Shown here: piece after piece, positions 57,945 through 64,000 of the stretch | Layout of the letters: the number at the start of each line of letters is the position of its first letter | Position numbering within the stretch: the stretch's first letter is position 1 | Source of the DNA: Gremmenia infestans | Lineage: Eukaryota > Ascomycota > Leotiomycetes > Helotiales > Hamatocanthoscyphaceae | Reading direction: 5' to 3' | DNA length: 64,000 nt | NCBI GenBank assembly: GCA_032629725.1 | Contig: JAFEVB010000015.1 | Coordinates: forward strand, 620,001-684,000 | Notes under the pieces: model-generated | Told to the model about the DNA's origin: nothing | Seen by the model: only the letters and a program-made list of their open reading frames with translations | Databases searched by the model: none | Made by a program: the position numbers and the translations under genes

Positions 57945-59341
57945 TTTGTCGAGAGGATAATGTGTTTCTGGTTGTGTTGGATGTAGGGAGGAGGGAGGGA
58001 GTGACGGTTGTCTTGTGGACGAGGCTTTCCTATCGAAAATAGCGGGGATAAAAATCTAATATCTTTGGTGGGGGTTTTAGCGCCACACCAAGAATTGCTG
58101 ACCTTTTCTCTCTCACTTTGAAAATGCGCGAACAGCCGTTGTTACATGTGAACTAGCAGGAATAATGGGACCTAATCTAGCTGATGAGAATGTAAGAATG
58201 TAATACAACATACCTATCTCCCTGTCTTACTTTAAATTTTGGGGGATTTTTTGTGAAGAGAAAAACCATTGCCCTATCTCGCTTCTGACGTAGGCTATCA
58301 CGTGAGATAAACATGAGCAGAAAAAGCGGCATTAAATTAGGAGGAGGCGAAGTGGGGCACTAAAAGAAGAGCTGGTGGAGGGAAAGGGCCAGAACTAGAA
58401 GAGATGAGATTACGGAGTGAAGTCAGCATTAGAATTACACGTCCAGGTATGTCGGTAATGTTTCGAGAGCCTGATAGTATCCTTAGCTACCGAGGTAGAT
58501 ATCTCATGAAGGTCTCGAACTCATAGCCTCAATTTACCTACACCCTAATAATCGCACCTATGCAAACAAGGCATTTGCAATTCTGCTCTGTCCAGCCTAC
58601 CTTGAAAACATACTCTAAGAGGTAGCCCTGCTTTATCTCCGTTCTCTGCTAGTTTAAACTGCTTCTAGTACTCCATGCTCATTATTGCTTTTTGCATTAG
58701 CTGGACTTATACTCATATGCTAATTCCTGCAAGCCTCTGTCTTCTTACAAGCCCCTTTTTGGCTTAAGCGAGGCAAGCCAGCCCCTGCGATGTGCAAGTC
58801 CAATGCATTCGTGTAAAAGTGTGCAAGTTTCATCAAGTCTTGTCAGATGATTATCCATAGCTACAATGCTTCTTCCTTTGTTTCGGCCGGGACTCAGACG
58901 TCCTTGATTATTGAACCCGTTTCGATTTCTACGACTCTTACTCTGTTGACAAGCAAAGACTATCCTTCGTTCGAATCACTTTCTATCGAGCACGTTATTC
59001 GTGTCATAAGCTACAAAGCACAACTCGTTGAATGTGTTGAATATAGATCGATTCACAAAAACGCTCACAATCATGACTCTATTGATTCACAGGCGAGTGC
59101 TCTAGATGTGTACAAACACGAGCATCTCTACTCCACTCTGCCAGATATCTGCTTTGTCCTCAAAGTTAGTAATACCATCACTTTCCTTCAACCTTACCAT
59201 ACTCCTCATCGATATCACTACTACTCAACATCTTTGAAACACACCGAAACAGCATCCATGCCACGTCGAGAGTACAGGCCCACGGCACAATAAAAACTTC
59301 AAATCTACCGAAGCAACCATTATACACCAGCGGACACCAGC
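57945..59341. other. divergent intergenic region, ARB1 and Cys-rich gene
   Basis: About 1.4 kb between outward-facing start codons. An ATG-initiated 148-codon frame (58847-59293) ends 48 nt before the next gene; it may be an upstream frame in that transcript's leader, but nothing supports it as a gene. Confidence 0.5.
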
Positions 59342-60169
59342 ATGAATACCCAGCGCCCGCTTCCAACCGCTCCCGACTTCACCAAGAAATGCTACTTCAC
59401 CATGCAAATCTACACTTGCACACACAAGCTTTTCCTGTCCAAGCCCAAAATCACACACGTCGGCCTCTGCAGCAATACCTCCCACCGAACCCGCTGCCAC
59501 AACATGGCAGATGTCAGCAAAGAGGTCAACGTCCGAGATGACTGCCCCAGATGTCTTGAAAAGGAAAGTAGTCCTGGCGTCTCGGTGAGTCTGGGCTTGG
59601 AGAGAGAACAAGGTATGGTTGAGATGGTGCAGGCTCGGATGCAGAAGTTGGAGCGAGAAAACGAGTTGAAGTCAACCGCGAAGCGTGCGGAGGTCTCTTC
59701 TCGAAATCCACTTACTGACGAGGTCATGGAGACCATTTCGCTGGGTTCGGAGAACGATCAGGGGCACACTATACGCAGCTCTGCAGCCCCACAACAACTC
59801 AACACTACCAAGCCTCCTCGGACTTTACGAGATATGTCGAAGGATGAGAGATTAAACTTATCTCGAAGTGAGAGGACCATCTTGTACGATACAGATCTAG
59901 AATATAGACAGAAAGACAGGGAAGCATGGCTATCAATGCTCAGCTCCGAGAACGGCGCTGGGCTTGCAGACAAACCTGCCGGCTTCTTCAGCAGATTCTC
60001 CACCGTCTTTGGCCGCACATCTTATCCCCGAACACCAAAACTAGAGGTGAAAGAGCAGGACAAGGCCAATATTGCACGGGAATGGGATGTGGTAGACACC
60101 GGTGAAGCTGAGATTGAGGGTGAGGATAACTCCGAGGACCACGGTGAATGGGTTCACATTCACGAGTGA
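59342..60169 (+). CDS. hypothetical protein with Cys/His-rich N terminus
   Basis: An uninterrupted frame of 275 aa from the ATG at 59342; I do not recognise the family. Residues 17-71 contain a spaced Cys/His series (Cys17, Cys26, His28, His39, Cys43, His48, Cys52, His53, then C68-x2-C71) that could bind zinc in a RING- or ribbon-like fold. Residues about 85-115 look like a short helix or coiled coil (MVEMVQARMQKLERENELKS). The remainder is hydrophilic: a Lys/Arg-rich middle (LRDMSKDERLNLSRSERTI), a GFFSRFSTVFGR segment and an acidic tail (GEAEIEGEDNSEDHGEWVH). There is no signal peptide or membrane segment. The frame length, ATG start and coherent composition support a real gene; introns at the N terminus cannot be excluded. 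Confidence 0.6.
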   Translation: MNTQRPLPTAPDFTKKCYFTMQIYTCTHKLFLSKPKITHVGLCSNTSHRTRCHNMADVSKEVNVRDDCPRCLEKESSPGVSVSLGLEREQGMVEMVQARMQKLERENELKSTAKRAEVSSRNPLTDEVMETISLGSENDQGHTIRSSAAPQQLNTTKPPRTLRDMSKDERLNLSRSERTILYDTDLEYRQKDREAWLSMLSSENGAGLADKPAGFFSRFSTVFGRTSYPRTPKLEVKEQDKANIAREWDVVDTGEAEIEGEDNSEDHGEWVHIHE

Positions 60170-60444
60170 GCGTAGACTAGAAAGTTAGGTACTTTGAATT
60201 CGATGCTTTAAGCGGCATAAGATCAATCTTTCAACGAGACCGCCCCTTTTCTCTTTTCTGCCATTGACCCAAATGAGAATGAAAATAACCAGAACAAAAA
60301 CTTCAAAATTGCTCGACACGTTAGAATCACGCCCTTCCATTCCATTGCATAATAACAACCTCCTCTCGCAACACATTTCCCCATCCTCACTCCACTAAAC
60401 AAAAACGACCATTCAACCACCCACTCAACCCGTAGCTCTCCATC

Positions 60445-60771
60445 ATGTCCCACCACCACCACCACCACCACCACCACCACCCCGCCTTCCAATCCCAAAT
60501 ATCCCTCATCGAAAACCTACTCATTGCAACCGGCGCCTCTACCGCCTCTCTATCCCAACAACAACAGCAGCAGCAGCAGAACAACAATTCCGCTACAGTG
60601 CACCACGACGAGGAAGCAGCAGCATCATCATCAGCATCAGCCACAGCCGCAGTCGCAGCGAAGGAAAAAAAAGGGGAATTGGATCTGGATCGTCTGGTGC
60701 GGGAATGGGAGGTGGAGTTTGGGTTGCAGGAGATATTAAGGTGCGAGGGGGAGGAGCGGACGGATGAGTAA
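60445..60771 (+). CDS. small His10/poly-Gln hypothetical protein
   Basis: A frame of 108 aa from the ATG at 60445, 275 bp after the Cys-rich gene and on the same strand. It starts MSHHHHHHHHHHPAFQSQ, a natural ten-histidine run. An amphipathic stretch (ISLIENLLIATGAS), eight glutamines, an Ala/Ser-rich block (AAASSSASATAAVAAK) and a charged C-terminal helix (RLVREWEVEFGLQEILRCEG) follow. A perfect GTAAGT donor sits exactly at the stop codon (60768), so the true gene may splice into a further short exon; an acceptor candidate is GGTGTAG near 60865-60871. No family is recognised. The non-repetitive helical segments argue against pure microsatellite noise. Confidence 0.45.
   Translation: MSHHHHHHHHHHPAFQSQISLIENLLIATGASTASLSQQQQQQQQNNNSATVHHDEEAAASSSASATAAVAAKEKKGELDLDRLVREWEVEFGLQEILRCEGEERTDE
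60449..60482. repeat. (CAC)n microsatellite
   Basis: About ten CAC units encoding the His run of the small protein; on the minus strand it reads (GTG)n. Confidence 0.9.
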
Positions 60772-61673
60772 GTGAGGAGATGGGGGTCAAGGGTGAAGGA
60801 GTGGTGAAGGGAGGATGAAGCCGTTAAAAGGGGGGGTGGTTGGGGGTATGGGGTATGGGGTGGGTGTAGAGAATATGAATGAGAGAGATCTCGCGCGAAA
60901 GCGAAAGCGAAAGCTAGCTGTGCTGTGTTTGGTCATTTCATCAGGTAGATTACCGTGATCAATAAATCGCCTTATTTCATTACACCTTCCTTTCCTTCCT
61001 TTCCTTTCCTTTCTCCGAGGCGGCGCATCTAAGACCATTCATTATTCTTTCTACACCCACTCAGGTCCCTAGGTACAGTAGGATGGTTGGTACATATATA
61101 CGTATACATTACTTCATAAACGGCCCTCCAATATCTATCGACTTTTGGCGCATTGGAGCTCGCTAGGCTGTGAAGTAAAGTAAAGTAAAGTAACTGATGG
61201 ACAGGGGAGTAAGGTAAGCAAGCAGCTGGAAAGAGCGAGTGAGCGAGTGAGCGAGCAAATGAAATGAATGAATCAATGAAACTGTAAATGTTTCGATGAG
61301 ATTCTTAAGATATAAGAGATCAGATATGAGATTGCGTTTGCCAGAGAAGAGAATGAAAGGATATGTATGTTATGCACTTGTTATTCGCCTTGTTGGCCGA
61401 TCGATCATTGCGTTGACGTGCATCTAGCGCCAGGTAATTTATGAGCAATGTAATCCGGAAACGGCAGACAGATACAGTAGATACATCCCAGACTCATAAC
61501 CTTAATCATCTAAACGTATAGGGATAGGGGAGGGGTAAGCATGTGGCGCTCAAAGCCAGTCAAAGATACTCTCATGAACCAACCCAAAGTCTATATGTCT
61601 AGATATACATTGTCTGTCTTGCCTTATGTCCGTTCCGCTCATAATCATCACAAGTCTAACCAATTGAATCAAA
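60772..61673. other. intergenic, microsatellite-rich
   Basis: About 0.9 kb with many short tandem repeats: GGGTATGG at 60843-60860, GAAAGC at 60895-60913, TTCC/CCTTT at 60985-61015, AAGTA at 61170-61190 and GAGTGAGC at 61232-61256. It contains the 3' region of the convergent Ark-family kinase gene. Confidence 0.6.
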
Positions 61674-64000
61674 TCAAATCTCCTTGCCCCTGGGCTCCCT
61701 GTCTATCTGTGTTTCCACCATCTCGATGCCCGATAAGCTGGGAAACCTCTTACTGAAATCCGCAACGTAATCTTCTTTCTCCTGCACCGTCATGTCCGGC
61801 CGCACTTGTATAGAACGATTGGGCAAAGAAGATGACGTTGGAGGAGGGTTTTGTGGTCCGGTGCTGATGCTATTGAGGTGCATAGGTTTAGGAGGAGCGT
61901 TGGGGCGAGGACCGCCGGTTTTGGAAACTATTGCTGGCGAGGATATTTGAGGTGGTGGTCGAGATTTCTGGTAATTAAGCTCGTTTTGCATCATCTGGGA
62001 TCCTGAACTTTGTACTACGGGTTTGCGAGCGACTACCGGGCGCGCGTACGGATTCGTGGATTGTTGCTCAATAGGATTGGCTGGTGGACCGCTCGCACTG
62101 CTAGTGAAGCGCCCGTAGCCTTCTGCGGTCTTCTTTGGCGATGTCTGCTGATTTTCATTGAGAAGATTCTTGACTTTGTTTTGAATGCTCGCGGCACGTG
62201 TGACGCCACCAATGCTGCGTGGCGCTGTCGATGGATCACGGTCTGCAACCCTCTTTCGATATTCAGCGGCAGCATCAGCCACGCGCTTCTCCTCCATGGA
62301 TAGTCGCCTCCGCTCCAGTTCGCGTCTCTGTTCTGGAGCCAGGCTGTCCGCGTCTTCAAGTACATTTCCATCGTCACTGCGTCCATCAGTCGCCTCAGAA
62401 CCCGCTATGGGAGTAAGATCCCGCCGCTCTAGATCATGCAAGGGGCTTGGCGTTCGAGGTCCTGGCGCAGCGTTGGTATTACTCTCGAATCTCTTAAAAG
62501 CATCTCCAAATTTCCCAGCTAGGAGGTTCTTGGTTCCCGATAACGAAGGTAGGCTGCTCCGCTTGGATTTATTGTTCGCACCACTGCTCCGCCTTCTATC
62601 CTTCTTTGTTGTATCATTGTCTTCCATTGTGCGGAGAAAGTCCACGTTGGATGCAATGTTGGTCTCTTCATCGGTATCTTGATCTGCAACTGCTGTTTCA
62701 TTGGAATTCATGTACAAGCTTCGTTTTTCTACAGACGGCCGGCCACTGGACTCTTTTTCTCTGAGATAATCCATATTGGATTCTAAGTATAGGCTTGAAG
62801 GGCGTGGTCGGGAGTTGCTGGACTTCGTCCTTGTAATGGGATCTTGAGGATCGTTTGGCCTGCCGCCTTCTAGTGACGGGCGAGATGAGGAGGGGTGTCT
62901 TATATGGCCGGGTCGAGATGGATTTTGGGGAAGAGCATTGGGATGGAGAGATTGATTATCTTCTGGGCGCAGGTGTGGTTTTAGCGTGGCTTCTTGGTTC
63001 CTGGGAAGGCTAGCGGATCGATGATGATCGGACGCATTTGGGAAGCGGTAGGCAGGAGAAGCGCCATATTTGACTGGCGGTTGACCAGTTGGCGGGGGTG
63101 TAGGACTTGTCATAGTCCCTTGCGAGACATATGAGTTGTTCGGCCGGGTGGGAGTTGGCTGATATACAATACTTGGAGACGTCGCAACAGACTGAAGCTC
63201 CGGATTGCTAGATATTATCTTCTGAGCTCGAGAGACCGCATTTGCTGCTGGCTTAGCCGCTATGGTAGTGGTGGTAACCGTGGGTGTCTTGCTAGGAACA
63301 GGTGATGCAAAAGCATCGTCAGCCAATTTCTCAGTCACTCTCTGGCTCATGTTGCGAGAGTGGCCGGACTTTATTGGGGAGCTCGACTCAAAATCAAATT
63401 TGCCGCCATCGTGAAGCAAAGAAAATTGATCTAAGCTGGGGAATCGATCAGATATTTCATCAGCGGCCCCGGGAGGGGATTTAGAATCTAACGCCGCAAA
63501 AGGGTCGCTAGTAGTGCCCCGCATCGGAGAGGGACTCGGTTTGGGGGTATGTCCCTGTGCGCTTTGTGCAGAAGGTCTCCCCCTACGCATTGGTACAACG
63601 TCAGGAATAACTGGCTGTTGCTGCGACGGGGGTGCAAAAACAGCCCCGACAATAGGCGGTGATGCAACATTTGAGTCCGTGGATGGTAATTGCTGGTTGC
63701 GCCTGGACTCTGACTGTGTCCTTCCAGTATAGATCTACCATCGTGAGCTTTGGGTTTTATGTAACATGGACTGGACGTACGTCTTTAATCGGCACCTCCA
63801 ATCCTTGCATTAAAAGAGATTCACGTAATACTTGATAGATGTTTGGGCGTGATTTAGGATTTTCTTTCAACATGGACGCTGCGCAGATCAGTACTGATAC
63901 GTGAAGAAAGGCTTACTGCATACCTATAAGCTTCTTTAATTTGTCGGAGAAGATAGGGTAGTTTGGAAACTTGAAGCTTGCGTTCAAAATTGCCAGCTGC
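61674..64000 (-). CDS. Ark1/Prk1-family actin-regulating protein kinase, C-terminal part (5' truncated by window)
   Basis: Ark1/Prk1/NAK kinases phosphorylate endocytic adaptors and disassemble actin patches. The visible coding sequence is complement(join(61674..63734,63781..63878,63924..>64000)); the 5' part lies beyond the window edge. Introns are 46 and 45 nt. The first visible exons give the end of the kinase domain: QLAILNASFKFPNYPIFSDK, LKKLIASMLKENPKSRPNIY and QVLRESLLMQGLEVPIKDIY, a strong family signature. The remaining 680 or so residues are Ser/Pro-rich and disordered, with DPFAALDSK and RFPSLDQFSLLHD, typical of fungal members. Proline motifs (GGPRPNAPPKPMHL) could bind the SH3 domain of Abp1. 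A basic helix (RRELERRRLSMEEKRVADA) lies near residue 450 of the last exon. The catalytic core itself cannot be checked here. Confidence 0.88.

Noticed and set aside
58847..59293. 148-codon frame just before the Cys-rich gene
   Set aside because: It has an ATG but no domain or compositional signal; more likely a leader-region frame than a gene.

Overview
The window is nuclear DNA from a filamentous ascomycete (Pezizomycotina). The evidence is short introns (mostly 44-160 nt) with GTRNGT-type donors and CTRAC/CTAAT branch points, fungus-specific families (PalB calpain, DUF2985, fungal rhodopsin-like membrane protein, Ark/Prk kinase) and a complete set of conserved eukaryotic housekeeping genes. 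A leotiomycete is my best guess from general protein character, but I cannot prove the class from sequence reading alone. Twenty protein-coding loci are described; eighteen are recognisable and two are small or uncertain. I found no rRNA, tRNA, CRISPR or biosynthetic gene cluster.

Layout. 1-4.4 kb: no supported gene. 4.4-10 kb (minus): CTR9 (Paf1 complex) and a peroxisomal adenine nucleotide carrier. The carrier is divergent from palB (10.45-13.2 kb, plus), the calpain-like protease of ambient-pH signalling. 13.8-22 kb (minus): a three-finger C2H2 protein, an SLC35F6-like transporter and a DUF2985 membrane protein. 22.6-35.2 kb (plus): SEN15, a small inverted-repeat/direct-repeat island, ribosomal protein eL29, VTS1, the TFIIIC subunit TFC4 and an S66-family (LD-carboxypeptidase/MccF-like) protein. 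36-57.9 kb (minus): a Mep2-type ammonium transporter, an OCRL-like inositol 5-phosphatase, INO80, a seven-helix rhodopsin-like protein and the ABCF ATPase ARB1. 59.3-60.8 kb (plus): a Cys-rich hypothetical protein and a His10/poly-Gln small protein. 61.7-64 kb (minus): the 3' part of an actin-regulating kinase that runs off the window.

The genes do not form one pathway. Many serve gene expression (CTR9, TFIIIC, INO80, VTS1, SEN15, eL29, ARB1), with nutrient and pH sensing (palB, ammonium transporter) and membrane/actin traffic (5-phosphatase, Ark kinase) between them. Exon joins were worked out by hand from splice signals, reading phase and protein continuity; every proposed coding sequence is a whole number of codons. 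Several long frames open upstream of the first ATG only through GTG or TTG codons, so starts were trimmed to ATG.

Most worth a second look: a near-perfect inverted repeat (about 128-bp arms, 283-bp loop) next to a transition-diverged direct repeat upstream of eL29; the S66 protein, with Cys where the family nucleophile Ser is expected and two in-frame 3' splice choices; frame-preserving, stop-free introns in INO80 and ARB1; GATA motifs upstream of the ammonium transporter; a recurrent intergenic palindrome TACCTAGGTA; and a rhodopsin-like protein with a long sequon-rich N-terminal region. I found no convincing wholly new multi-gene system.
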